DNA of 64,000 nucleotides from assembly GCA_001643675.2 (NCBI GenBank), contig LSRY02000062.1:248001-312000 (forward strand), in the 5' to 3' direction. This DNA comes from Monocercomonoides exilis. Taxonomy: Eukaryota > Preaxostyla > Oxymonadida > Polymastigidae. The notes under the pieces are model-generated. The model was not told where the DNA came from, made no database searches, and saw only the letters and a list, made by a program, of their open reading frames with translations. The translations under genes were made by a program, and so were the position numbers. Positions 1 through 11,518 of the stretch are shown here, one piece after another. Position 1 is the first letter of the stretch, and every line of letters begins with the position of its first letter.

Positions 1-62
1 ATCTACAACACCTCTTTATTATGGGAGTGAGCTCTGCATTATGGGCTCAGCCGGTCACAAAA
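1..62 (+). repeat. Left terminal inverted repeat (3' end of the element)
   Basis: Bases 1-62 are the reverse complement of 4711-4772 with one mismatch, at base 54. The match stops at base 63. The outer end may continue to the left of the window, because the right copy has related sequence beyond 4772. Confidence 0.9.
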
Positions 63-540
63 GTGATGTGTTCAAATGGATGAAGTGTTAAAATAACATA
101 ACAATAAATATATTCTGTGCCTAATGGCTTACTGAGGTGTTGTAGCGTTTGGCAGTTGTCGAAGGCTCGGCTTGGGAAGTAGTTTTGGCATTTTGTAAAC
201 GGCGCTCGATTTAGGTATCGGCAATAGCGCACGGCTATCAGCACAGGCTCTTTGTATTGGCTAGATGTATTCGTTCTTGGTATTACTTTGGAGTGGCTTT
301 ATCTTTGGCTTGGTCTGTTGATTTTTAAAATAATATCTGTGTTATTTTGACTCAATTTATCTCTTCGTCTTTCTTTCTCCTTGAATATCTCTTGCAATAT
401 TCCAGGTTGTGAATTATTATTTAAAGGTCTTGGGTTGGGGAAAAAACGGGGAATGATTGGACCTTATCAGTTTAGTGAGGTTTTATTTCTTGAAAACACG
501 AAGTGTGAAGCGGAGGGAGGAGCTATGCTCTGGGAGTGAA

Positions 541-582
541 AAGAGGTGTTGTAGATAGATTTTTCTCCGCGAATTAAAGTAC
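541..582 (-). repeat. Probable internal complementary region of the DIRS-like element
   Basis: Bases 541-557 are identical to 4757-4773, the outer edge of the right repeat. The similarity continues with gaps and mismatches to 582, matching 4774-4799. The copy sits between the recombinase ORF and the left repeat, in the same orientation as the right end. This is the expected position and orientation of the internal complementary region that DIRS elements use to rebuild their ends during circularisation. Confidence 0.65.
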
Positions 583-948
583 AAAGAATTTATATTCTGA
601 ACGAAAAACTGTTATATTTAATACCTCTTTATTTAATGAGTGTTCGTTATTAGACAAATCATTGTTTTTGTTTGTCTTGATGCATTTAATTGTCCCCTAA
701 GTCTCGGATCCTTTTTCGGTCTTCTCTGATTCTAAATCTTTCTTCTCTCCAGTCTCCTTATCCTTTGGTTCTTCAACGCTTGAAGGAAATATAACTGTTT
801 GACTTGTCTTCGTCAAGAGGATCGTTTGTTGTGGAAGAGGAATTGAAGGCAGTGCTTATGAAGGTGAATGGTATTGTTGATATATTCGAGAGGTTTGAAA
901 GATAAATATTTGGAGACCATACATTCTGGTAGTTGTTTTCTGTTTCAT

Positions 949-3900
949 TCAAAAGGAAATTCTTTTTATTTGCTTGGAAAAGCAGATTTTCTCAATAATT
1001 GTGTCTTCTTCCCATCGTGAACTATTTTCCTCTGGGGCAAGGAGCGCGCGGGCCATCCGGTTTGCCAGGTTCGCTTTGTAGAATGATCTGGACGGAGTAT
1101 GAGCAGTTGTTGATAGGCGTGCGTGCTTGGCGATGCAAACCTCCGCGATACCACTTGATGCCAGCTTGGATATCGATGCATGCTTTATTGTGTATGGTCT
1201 GTATTCCTCAGGAACTCCTGCTTTCCGCAAACCCATTCAAGCAAGTGTTCTTATCCCCTTTGCGGTTAACGGTGTATGGTGCGTTGTATTGAGAAGGAAC
1301 TTATCTCTATTTTCATACGTTGCTTTGACTCTCTCCCAAAGGGTGTGAATCGCTCTTGCAGGACATATTCGTTTGTGAACATCCTCTAGGCATGGAACAG
1401 TAATGTATTCCCTGGATCTGGAAGTCTTAAGTCTTGTGGATAGATAAATCGCATCATTTTCGAATATTGAGTTAGCCATTGATATCTGCTCAAGCTCATG
1501 GAATCGACATGAAGTGAACAGCATAACCAGCAAAATGCACTTCACCGTCAGGTCAAAAAAAGAAAGATACTCGTTCAGCCCGTAGTTCTCGTAATATGAC
1601 AGCACAATGCCGGGGCTCCACATCTTTGTGTACGGCTTTCTATGTGTTTGGGAAAAAGAAAACGATCTGAATATTGTGCTTATTAAACTAACTTTACTCA
1701 AGTCCTTACCATATCCCGTCTTGGAAAAGAGTGAAATCGCTGACCTTGTGGCACACAGGCATGAATATTTACCACCTTTGTCTCTCATGGATAGAAGACA
1801 ATTTGCACAATCCATTGACCATTCATCGAAATATTTCGGGAACGGACCCAGTTTCAACTCTTCCCATTCTCTGCTGAAGTGTGCAAAGCCAAAGGTGTAT
1901 TGATTCCATGTGGACTTTGCTATGCTCTCCTTCGTAACGGAAATGATCCTATCTGGGACTCCGCAGATCCTGAGGCTTTTCCACCACCATTCTTCTCCAA
2001 CTTCTCTTACCAATTGATTGTTACTGCCATGTATCCACCGGGAGGCAGTGCTGCGCCCGTTCTCCTCAGGCCTGCTCCCGGGATTAAAACCGCTTTCAAG
2101 TTCCTCCAAACGTAATACTGTGACATCATCTCTTCCAGAAAGTTGCTCCATATTTGATTCCTCCTTGACGGAAGAAGGATGATTGCTCTCGCTCTCTCTG
2201 CTTTTGCTTTCTTGAGACTCGGAAGTATCAACGGAATCGGAGTGTGAATGAGCATTGTGTTCCTTGTCCAATCTGCCGTGAGACGATCTTGAGCGAACGG
2301 ACTTCCTGGACCATACCATATCTCCTTCCTCCTGTTTCCTTCGTTTGCGAAGCCGTCTATCTCTGCTGTCACTCCGAGAGCCCTCTCCGCTTCCTTCAGA
2401 CATTGACTCCTTATCATATAATCTCCTGCGGCCTCCAACCTGGACAATGCGTCTGCGGTTGTGTTTTTCTCCCCTGGAATGTGGATTGCTGTCATCGTCA
2501 ATTTCATCGACTGACATGTGGCCTTGATCTTTCTCAATAACTGCAGGAGGTTGGTTCCCGCACCCCACCTGTTGATGTTGAATACTACACTGGTGTTGTC
2601 GGACCGGAGAAGGATCTTGCACACATGGTTGCGAGTGATTTGTAATGAAAAATCGTTGAGAGCCGATAAAACTGCAAGGAGCTCCTTGAAATTGGATGTT
2701 TGGAGCCTTGTGATGTTGCTGAACTGTTTGTGAAAGTAAAATCTCTCTCTTCCAACTGCCAAGGTTGCTCCGCAAGCCCAAGGGGAAGCATCTGTCGTTA
2801 ATATGGCGTCGGGCTTCGAGAAGTTCACCAGTTCTCTGATGAAATTCTCCTTGAGCCTTTGAATCCAGAAGTCCAATTGTCTTTTTATGTTGTTGTTCAA
2901 GAAAACCGCTCCTTCCCAACCATCTTTCTTGACCTCCTTGTTCAATAAATGGTACATTTTGTTCATGTATAAAGAAGCGTCTTTGTACACGAACCGTGCG
3001 GCGCTGAGCTGACCTATGAATGAAGCGAAGTCTCTCGTTTTTGCAAAGTGGTTCTTCCTCACCCTCTTCATCCATTTGATACACTCTTTCCTCAGTTCCC
3101 TGCGTCTCTGTTGTTCCATTGAGACAACCATCCGGCTCGTATTCCACGTCCATCCGAGATAGTTGAAGTTCTTCTTGGGGAAGAACTCGCTCTTCTCCCT
3201 GTTGATGATTAAGCCCAACTGTTGAAACCACTCGACAATTTCTTGAGTTGCAATCTTCAGCTTGACTTGATCTGGATCCAGCAATAGGACATCGTCGAAG
3301 TAGGAAATGCACCTCACCTTCCATCTTCTTCGGATTTCTTGCGAAACTTTTCTCATAACCTTCGTGAAAATTCGCGGTGCGTCTTTGAATCCGAAGGGCA
3401 TGCCTTTGATCCCGTAGTATCTTTCTTCGAACTTGAAGGCTAGGAATGGGGTGAAGTGCTTGTGAACTGGGATCAGGAAATAAGCCTGAGATAGATCTAG
3501 TGAGGTTGCGAAATCTCCCTTTTGAATTAGTCTCTCCACAGTGCGATGGTCTTCCATTTTGAAATGAATATCTTTCAGTGTGGAATTGAGTGTATGGCAA
3601 TCGAGGATTTGACGGAAGTTCCCTGTCTTCTTCTTTATGAAAAATATGTTGTTCAAGCAAGAGACCTCTCCTTCTTGTAGCTGTGTTAAGATATCTGTCC
3701 TGAGTCCTTCTTGAATCCATTCTGAGCAAGCCTCTCTCTCCTCTCTGCCACCCAGGAAGCCTCTGCCTTTCATCTTTTCCTGTTTCAACTTGTCCCTTGC
3801 GGCTCTCCCCTTCCAAATCGGTCTTATCCCGTCTTTTATCCAATTGGTCACTCCGATCTTCTTCCATTCCTCGGCAAAGGCTTGGGTGCGGCCCCCTACT

Positions 3901-3984
3901 TTCTCCGAAAAAAATTGCTTCTTGATACTGAACGTGTTGATCTTCCAGTTCCCGAGCTTGTAGATCTTGTTTTCCATGAACCAA
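949..3984 (-). pseudogene. Tyrosine recombinase ORF of the DIRS-like element, interrupted by one TGA
   Basis: One frame is open from 3984 to a TGA at 1237-1239 (915 codons), then continues with ATG for 95 more codons to 949. The recombinase proper occupies about the last 270 codons before the stop plus the 95 after it. Upstream, the frame only shadows the reverse transcriptase. Box I with its catalytic Arg (SCRFHEL) and a beta-strand Lys (RLKTS) lie before the TGA. The box II region (YTIKHAS), a conserved His (KHARLSTT) and a candidate nucleophilic Tyr (SRSFY) lie after it. TGA is a true stop in neighbouring genes, so this copy should make a truncated recombinase without the nucleophile unless the stop is read through. 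Box II reads YxxK rather than the usual HxxR. Confidence 0.8.
2007..3977 (-). CDS. Reverse transcriptase-RNase H polyprotein of the DIRS-like element
   Basis: A 656-residue ORF. Reverse transcriptase motifs run in order: a SLDLSQAYFLIPVH block, MPFGFKDAPRIF, then the catalytic YFDDVLLL box. RNase H follows, with TTDASPWACGA, a Glu in ELLAVLSAL, SDNTSVV, and GEKNTTADALSR. The C-terminal 110 residues, from AEIDGFA through ADWTR to the ILLPSRRNQIW block, match the domain that DIRS elements carry after RNase H and that is often annotated as methyltransferase-like. No frameshift or stop is seen. Almost the whole ORF is overlapped by the open frame of the recombinase ORF. The product would copy element RNA into DNA. 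Confidence 0.9.
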   Translation of the reverse strand: MENKIYKLGNWKINTFSIKKQFFSEKVGGRTQAFAEEWKKIGVTNWIKDGIRPIWKGRAARDKLKQEKMKGRGFLGGREEREACSEWIQEGLRTDILTQLQEGEVSCLNNIFFIKKKTGNFRQILDCHTLNSTLKDIHFKMEDHRTVERLIQKGDFATSLDLSQAYFLIPVHKHFTPFLAFKFEERYYGIKGMPFGFKDAPRIFTKVMRKVSQEIRRRWKVRCISYFDDVLLLDPDQVKLKIATQEIVEWFQQLGLIINREKSEFFPKKNFNYLGWTWNTSRMVVSMEQQRRRELRKECIKWMKRVRKNHFAKTRDFASFIGQLSAARFVYKDASLYMNKMYHLLNKEVKKDGWEGAVFLNNNIKRQLDFWIQRLKENFIRELVNFSKPDAILTTDASPWACGATLAVGRERFYFHKQFSNITRLQTSNFKELLAVLSALNDFSLQITRNHVCKILLRSDNTSVVFNINRWGAGTNLLQLLRKIKATCQSMKLTMTAIHIPGEKNTTADALSRLEAAGDYMIRSQCLKEAERALGVTAEIDGFANEGNRRKEIWYGPGSPFAQDRLTADWTRNTMLIHTPIPLILPSLKKAKAERARAIILLPSRRNQIWSNFLEEMMSQYYVWRNLKAVLIPGAGLRRTGAALPPGGYMAVTINW

Positions 3985-4624
3985 TTCTCCTTGTTCTTTG
4001 TGACAAGTGTGAAACAGCGCTAACCTGTCTCCGCTCTGTTCTGGCCTGCAATATTGGCTTTATCCTCTCCAGCTGCTCTGTGGTCAATAACGGATCATCC
4101 TTTTCTGCTTGAAGTGTTTTGGCGGCCTTGAAACCGAACCTGGCTTGGATGCGCATGTGGCGTGCCGCTTGGAGAGCTGCGACTGTAAGCATCATTGTAT
4201 CTCCCTGGTGTTGTTGTGCTTCTTCTGTTGTCCCTCGCGTAGCCATCAACATCGCTTTTAAAGCGGGCATTAATAAAGATTCCACATTATACGCTCCTTC
4301 GTCTAAAGCATCGGAAAACCAACTTTGCGATCGCGAATGTGGATGGGTCGTAGCAGGCAGGAACGGGGGGACCGATAAGGATTCGTAATCTCGTAATGTC
4401 TGGAGAAGATCTCCTTGATCTACACGATAAGCAAATATTGTACTCTGCAAGTTTTCTCCAAAGTTTAATTTAGCTGCTTCTAATAGAGGTTGTGTTGGGG
4501 AGTGAGGCGAGCCAACTGAACTAGAAGATGTTGAGGTTGTCGAGGTTGTTGAGGACATAGCTGACAAGGCTGGGAATTGGGCTCCTGGGGCATCTGTAGT
4601 TGGAATGGAGATGGGAGGCGCCAT
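3896..4624 (-). CDS. Gag-like ORF1 of the DIRS-like element
   Basis: A 242-residue ORF at the 5' end of the element. The N-terminus is rich in Ser, Thr and Pro (about residues 18-45), the middle is helical and rich in Ala, Leu and Met, and the C-terminus (about 195-242) is rich in Arg and Ser, which suits binding of element RNA. No zinc knuckle is present. Its 3' end overlaps both downstream ORFs by about 80 bases in other frames, so those may depend on frameshifting, reinitiation or separate transcripts. The gag role is inferred from position and composition. Confidence 0.65.
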   Translation of the reverse strand: MAPPISIPTTDAPGAQFPALSAMSSTTSTTSTSSSSVGSPHSPTQPLLEAAKLNFGENLQSTIFAYRVDQGDLLQTLRDYESLSVPPFLPATTHPHSRSQSWFSDALDEGAYNVESLLMPALKAMLMATRGTTEEAQQHQGDTMMLTVAALQAARHMRIQARFGFKAAKTLQAEKDDPLLTTEQLERIKPILQARTERRQVSAVSHLSQRTRRIGSWKTRSTSSGTGRSTRSVSRSNFFRRK

Positions 4625-4710
4625 TCACATGCCGCCTGTTGGTCCGCTTTGCGGGAATATCCCGCTCAGTCCCGATGCAGGTCCTTCCAACAAAGTTGTC
4701 ATTTTTCGAA

Positions 4711-4772
4711 TTTTGTGATCGGCTGAGCCCATAATGCAGAGCTCACTCCCATAATAAAGAGGTGTTGTAGAT
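4711..4772 (-). repeat. Right terminal inverted repeat (5' end of the element)
   Basis: Reverse complement of 1-62 with 61 of 62 positions matching. It lies 86 bp upstream of the gag-like ORF start, so it and its flank probably hold the element promoter. No promoter motif was identified. Confidence 0.9.
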
Positions 4773-4880
4773 AACGGTTTTTCTCTAGAATTAAGGTACT
4801 TTGTACTTTAATGTATAATAATATTTTAAAAAATTATTTGAAAATAGGTTGTGATCATATTGTTAAAAGAAATAGAAAAC

Positions 4881-5069
4881 ATGGCAAGATGTCCATTTTA
4901 TAATGTTGCAAACAACTGGGCTGTATGTACTAGTTGCGGGAAAGTGCATTGTAATTCATGTGGAAAAGGATCAAACGGAGTGAAGAGAAGAGCATGCAAC
5001 GTTTGCCCTTACTGTGTGAAGACCTGCCATATGAATCTTACTCAAAAAGCCCCATCCTATGCCAAATAA
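4881..5069 (+). CDS. Small Cys-rich protein, possible zinc binder
   Basis: A 62-residue ORF starting at the ATG at 4881, just outside the retroelement. It has nine Cys, at residues 4, 16, 19, 24, 27, 39, 42, 45 and 49, arranged as CTSC, CNSC and CNVCPYC, with a His at 50. That spacing would suit two zinc sites of treble-clef or RING type. I do not recognise a family. It could be an exon of a longer gene, a fragment of an older element, or a real small protein. The upstream open frame has no ATG. Confidence 0.35.
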   Translation: MARCPFYNVANNWAVCTSCGKVHCNSCGKGSNGVKRRACNVCPYCVKTCHMNLTQKAPSYAK

Positions 5070-6263
5070 TTTCGAATAATTTAAAGTGAATGTTGCAAAA
5101 ACCTAAAATTGATGTTTCTTTAGATTTTTCGAATACTCATAATTGTGTAATTGTTGTTATTCTGATTAGCAAGAGCCCTGCTCGCATTAATCAATAAGAG
5201 TTTAACAATTATTTCGTTATTGAAGTTTATTAAATGGTTATCATTTGAGCCCAAATGAAAATCGTTTATATTTGTTTTATTGTAATTTTTAGAATTGTAT
5301 TTCAATCTTTTCGATTTTCTTTGTTTATTTGTTGTTTTGGCGAAAACAATTCATTTATTTGATGGGGGTTGTTTGAACAAGGGTTGTAATTTAAAAATAG
5401 AGAAAAGTCAAAAAGTCCAAATATTTGATGATTTTGAAAGACATAGAAAAATCGAAAATGGATAAATGTGACAATGGTAAATCCTTTATATTGTTATTAT
5501 TTTTCGGAAAAATCGTTTTGTTTTGTTCATTATATCCAAATGTCGTGTCAGAGTTTGATTATTTCTTCTCTCCTGAAACATACTTAACGCAGCTATGCGC
5601 AAAATTAGCTTTTAAAATTGTTATTATTTATTTAACGTCCAATTTATTTCATTTGAAATGGGCAATAGATGTGATTTTCAAAAACTTAAACTGAATGTTT
5701 TGATAAAGTTTTTTTTAGAAATTTCTTCATTCCCAAATATCTTCTTAAAAAATCATAACATATCGTTTCCTTCATATAAAGAAATATTTTAAATTCGCAA
5801 TTGACACAAAAATAATACAAATATTGTCCAATTTTTCTCGTTGAGATACAGTTTAAAAAGACTAATCGTCAAATCCAAAAATTTTGTAAAAAGCAACACA
5901 AATATTTTGAATGAACGAATATTTTCTGTCCATTAAAGATAAAAATTATCTGAATTAAAAAAGCTGAATACTGATTATATTCAACGTTACGAATGATGTT
6001 TTCAAAAATAAAAGTTTAATTTATAGTACCTTTTGATTTTCTCTTTGAAATTTAAAGTTATCTTAGGAAAATAATTGTTGCTTTCCTTTGAAGCTCACAT
6101 TTCATTTAGATTGTCTATATGCTTTTTAATTTAACAACTTAATGTGCATTTCACCTTGGGATGCATTTTGCAATTTAAATATTACAAAAAAAAAAAAAAA
6201 TGAAGTGTTGAAAATATCAAGAAATAAAGTTACTATCACAAAAACATTTCAATTAACGAAGTT
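5070..6263. other. AT-rich intergenic stretch
   Basis: No convincing gene was found. An 89-codon plus-strand ORF at 5425-5694 is Leu/Phe/Ile-rich and has no recognisable motif. It is most likely a chance frame, though a small membrane protein cannot be excluded. A run of about 14 A lies at 6186-6200, just downstream of the MORN gene. Confidence 0.5.
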
Positions 6264-7061
6264 TCATTCTGATTTTTGAGTAGGAGCCAATACTGGTCTA
6301 ACAAGTTCAGGTCCACTTCCATTGTAAAACACTCCTTGCCATTCAACTCCCTTTTCACTGATATACTTCCCCCTTCCGTGCATCCTAAAAAAAGAAAGAA
6401 TAGCAAATCAAAAAAAGTCAAAACTATAAATTAAATAAAAAATAAAAAGCAAGCTTTCCATCGAGCCATCCTCCTGTATAAGTTGCTCCATCAGGCCATG
6501 TGTATGTCCCTTCCCCATTGTATGTATTGTGCTTGAATGATCCCTAAATTTTATCATACAATAATAAAGCATTCATTTGAATTGTGCAAACCTGATATGA
6601 AGATCCTCCTTCACGAGTGAAAAACTGAAAATAATACAGTAAAATTGTTTTCACATTAATTTTTTGACTTCAAACCCCTTCTCCTTCCATCACATCTTCT
6701 ACCCAATCACCTTCATATCTTACTGGCCCATCCACAAAAATTCCTTTTCCATGCCTCATAAGTCCTTTCTCAGGAAAATTCATAACTTGACCATCTAAAT
6801 TATTGCTTTATAAGAGTATTTTGAAAAATATAAATATCAAGCCATATGTTGCTCCACTTGGAAATACAAAAACTCCACTTGTTGGTTCGATTGGAACAGG
6901 TTCTATGAAATAAATGAAAAAAGATAAATAAATTTTAACATCAAAGCAATTTGTTCATATAATTGTAATTGACCTTGCTCCTCGATAACCTCTTCAACCT
7001 TTTGTTTGTCACTTTTCTTTCTTCCCTTCTTTCCTGGTGATGAAGCCCTCTTTTCAGACAT
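6264..7061 (-). CDS. MORN-repeat protein, six exons
   Basis: Splicing gives 169 residues. Exons are 6974-7061, 6843-6902, 6676-6794, 6592-6624, 6455-6543 and 6264-6384, and every junction keeps the frame. The N-terminus is Lys-rich, followed by MORN repeats with the Y-x-G-x-W and G-x-G pattern: YEGDWVEDVMEGEG, then YNGEGTYTW, YTGGWLDGKMHGRG and WQGVFYNGSGP. MORN proteins bind membranes or serve as scaffolds, often in the cytoskeleton or flagellum of protists. Two of the five introns are of the GC-AG type (5' sites at 6842 and 6454, both GCTTG); the others start GTCAAT, GTTTGA and GTTTGC. The exact family member is unknown. Confidence 0.8.
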
Positions 7062-7152
7062 ATTCAGAATTGAAATAACTTTATACCCATTTTTAATAAT
7101 TTTTAAATATAATCTTTTTCATTTTCATTTTTAAAGAACTCAACATTCCATT

Positions 7153-7798
7153 ATGAATGTTCTTCAAGACAGAATTGATGAAATAGAAGAATGCTGTCAA
7201 AAAGAAATGTCTTCTTCATTTTCCAAAGAGGCTTTTCAACAATTACATCAACTTGATGAGGAATTTAAAGGCAAGCTTTCTTCTGGAGAACATAAATTTA
7301 TTAAAGAGTGTTTGACATCTTGTTTGATTAATGCATATCATTTTTGAATCTTTTACATTTTTTTACAAAGATAGAGAATTAAAGCTATTCTCTGATTATC
7401 TTGACGAACCCTCTGCAAAGATTCAAGCAATTTCATCCCTTCTCGAAAGAGAAGAAGAGATAAACCAAATATATTGTAGATCCATGGGAATTGAAGAAAA
7501 GAAAGAAGTGCTTGATGATCCAGAGATTTTGTCAATACTTCAACATCATAAAGTTATTGAAAAAGCCGATAATGATCATGCTTTATTGCTTGATGCCCAA
7601 CAAGACTTGACAGCAAAAGTTCAAAATTTGCTAAATTATCATAGCTTAATTGTTTGCTTCAATTTTTTGAGCAGAAAAATTATTTTTTTCTCCAACAAGT
7701 CCGAACTTTTTACAAAAAAAATAAACTCAATAAACGACGAACTGGATGGAATTGAAGAAAAGCTTCAACAAAAGCAAAATTATGATCCGCATTCATAA
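7153..7798 (+). CDS. Coiled-coil protein resembling dynactin p24 (subunit 3)
   Basis: Exons 7153-7309 and 7371-7798 give 194 residues, with a GTTTG intron. The protein is almost entirely predicted alpha-helix and coiled coil with no other domain. Dynactin p24 is about 186 residues and has the same make-up. The placement of an REL-x-x-F-x-x-YLDEP segment, a central acidic helix and a late LLNYHSL...LSRK segment reminds me of p24, but the similarity is weak. If correct, it would sit in the shoulder of the dynein activator dynactin. Alternatives are any short coiled-coil cytoskeletal protein. It is divergent from the MORN gene, with about 90 bp between the two starts. Confidence 0.45.
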
Positions 7799-7923
7799 AT
7801 TAATATTGAAGCATCGAAAGGATGTTTATCATGTTTGAACCATTTTACAAAGATGTTTAACTCAGAAATAAATTTTTTTTGTAAATTTTATGACAAATTA
7901 CCTACAAAAGAAGCTATTTTTTA

Positions 7924-9638
<1,715 letters not shown>

Positions 9639-10372
9639 AAAAATTCGATTTGAATTATTTATTGTTTGATCTTAGACAATTTAATTGGAAAAAGGAGAAA
9701 TCTCCTATATATTTTTTTTGGTTCTGAAAATGTGTACAAAAAGTGAGTACTCTTTTTTCTTTGTTTATAATTGTATGTATTTGATGAAATATTACAATTC
9801 TTTTAAAAGATTTGGTAGCTGTTGAAAAATACATAGAAAATTAAAAAAACAGCTGTTGCTTTAAAAATAATATAAAAAATATTTACGTTAAAGTTCTCCA
9901 CGAAACATGAATGAATTTATTTTGATATATAGTACATAAACCCGCACAGATATTTCTTTTTTGAATTAAATAGAATACGAAAATAAACTAATTTTTTATT
10001 CAAATTTCTTCATCAGACTATTACAGAAATGTTCGCACTTTATAAAAATTATTATTGAATCACTTATCCATTTCGAAATGAGTTGTGTTTTACTTTTTTT
10101 CTTTTCATTTTCTTTCCTTTCAAGCAAATTCTCAACGATGAATGTGAAATTTTTGATATAACATAATTAACGAATTAGATTCCATTCATAAAAATTTAAT
10201 AAATAAGATATTAATTTTATTTTCTTTTGTAATCTGCTTGTTATCACTTTTCAGTTAATGGTATTTAATTTTTGTTGAACTATAATCAGTTCGTTCAATT
10301 TTTGATAAATCCATCAAAAGATCAATCACGAAAGTAACATTTATTTTCAAACAAAAATTTTTTTGCAAATAA
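9639..10372. other. AT-rich intergenic region between Rpt6 and GPN3
   Basis: Divergent promoters are expected here. No ORF, RNA gene or clear promoter element was seen. Confidence 0.5.
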
Positions 10373-11518
10373 ATGGTGTGGTTTAAAAGATTGTAAAAAA
10401 TTTTTATAAAAGTTCTTTTATTTCATCTTCACCTTTATTTTTTTTCAATTTATTCTCTCATCAAAACATGTAAGGGAAAATACGCTCAGTTAGTACTTGG
10501 ACCTGCTGGATGTGGAAAATCCACATATTGTTATTTTATGAATGAATATCTCTGCCAAAATAAAAGAATTCCTCATGTCATTAACCTGGATCCCGCTGCT
10601 GAAACATTTAAGTATCCGGTTTCTGTTGATATACGAGAACTGATTGATGCAACAAAGGTAATGGATAAAATGAAACTGGGACCAAACGGAAGTTTGATAT
10701 ATTGCATGGAATATTTAATGGAAAGAGAAGATTGGCTTTCAGAAAAGATTGGCGATTACGATGATGATTATTTGATTATCGATCTTCCAGGGCAAATTGA
10801 GTTGTATACTCATATGGATCTCATGAGATCATTTGCTCACCTTCTACAAGATAAGTATAATTATAGAGTTATTGCGCTGTACTTGTTGGATTCCCATTTT
10901 ATAACTGATGCAGGTAAATATATTTCTGCGTGCTTAACTGCTCTATCTTCAATGATTCAGCTGGAAGTTCCGTTTGTTAATATACTCACGAAATGTGATT
11001 TACTTAGAGGAAAACAAGGGCTTGATACGTTCCTCGAACTTGACACACTTCGCCTCCTCAGCTTATTAAATGCTTCAATTCCTTCTTTGCAAGCTTCATC
11101 AAAGTTAGCTTCAGTCGATAAATTCTCTTCTGCGCTCACATCTTCTTCTTCTTCTTCTTCTTCCTCTTCCTCTTCCTCTTCTTCTAAAATTAATTCATCT
11201 GATGGTTCTGCAACAGTTTTGCAACCTTTGCAACGAATCAGTAAATATCGCCGTTTAAACGAAATGATGGCTCAAATATTGGAAGATTTTTCTCTTGTGT
11301 CATTTATACCATTGGATGTAACAAATGAGGAAAGTCTTGAAAATGTGTTGCTATCTATTGACATGGCAGTTCAATATGGGGAAGGTATATTTCAAATTTT
11401 TATTGTTTACAATCATCATTAATAATTATTATTTTATAAAATTTAAATATGAAAAGACGAAGAACCTAGGGAGCCAGAAGAAGATAGTGATAAAATTGAC
11501 ATGGATAACATTGACTGA
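10373..11518 (+). CDS. GPN3: GPN-loop GTPase 3
   Basis: Proposed exons are 10373-10375, 10475-11384 and 11457-11518, giving 324 residues. The P-loop GPAGCGKST is followed by the family-defining GPN motif (GPNGSL), a DLPGQIELYTH switch region and a TKCDLL base motif. GPN3 works with GPN1 in nuclear import and assembly of RNA polymerase II. The residues YAQLVLGPAG right at the N-terminus have no in-frame ATG, so the start must come from an upstream exon. The ATG at 10373 followed at once by a GTGTGG donor fits, making a one-codon first exon. A Ser-rich insertion, including about 16 consecutive Ser (encoded near 11142-11187), lies in the C-terminal half where relatives have none. The C-terminus is acidic. 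Confidence 0.88.

Larger units (their letters stand above)
1..4811 (-). mobile_element. DIRS-like tyrosine-recombinase retrotransposon, nearly complete
   Basis: The segment holds, on the minus strand, a gag-like ORF, an ORF with reverse transcriptase, RNase H and a DIRS-type C-terminal domain, and a tyrosine recombinase ORF. This combination, with inverted rather than direct terminal repeats and no integrase or protease, defines DIRS-like elements, which move through a circular intermediate and leave no target duplication. The terminal inverted repeats are 1-62 and 4711-4772. Sequence just outside the right repeat is repeated at 541-582, which suggests that the true 5' edge lies near 4800-4811. 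The window begins exactly inside the left repeat, so the left edge is probably cut. The element is denser in coding sequence and less AT-rich than its flanks. It looks young, because only one inactivating stop is seen. Confidence 0.9.

Noticed and set aside
5425-5694. 89-codon ORF in the intergenic region
   Set aside because: AT-rich composition, no motif and no neighbouring splice signals. Kept only as a remark in the intergenic entry.
7660-7682. Possible 23-nt intron (GTTTGC...AGCAG) in the p24-like gene
   Set aside because: Removing it shifts the frame into stops, and the unspliced frame continues to a natural end.
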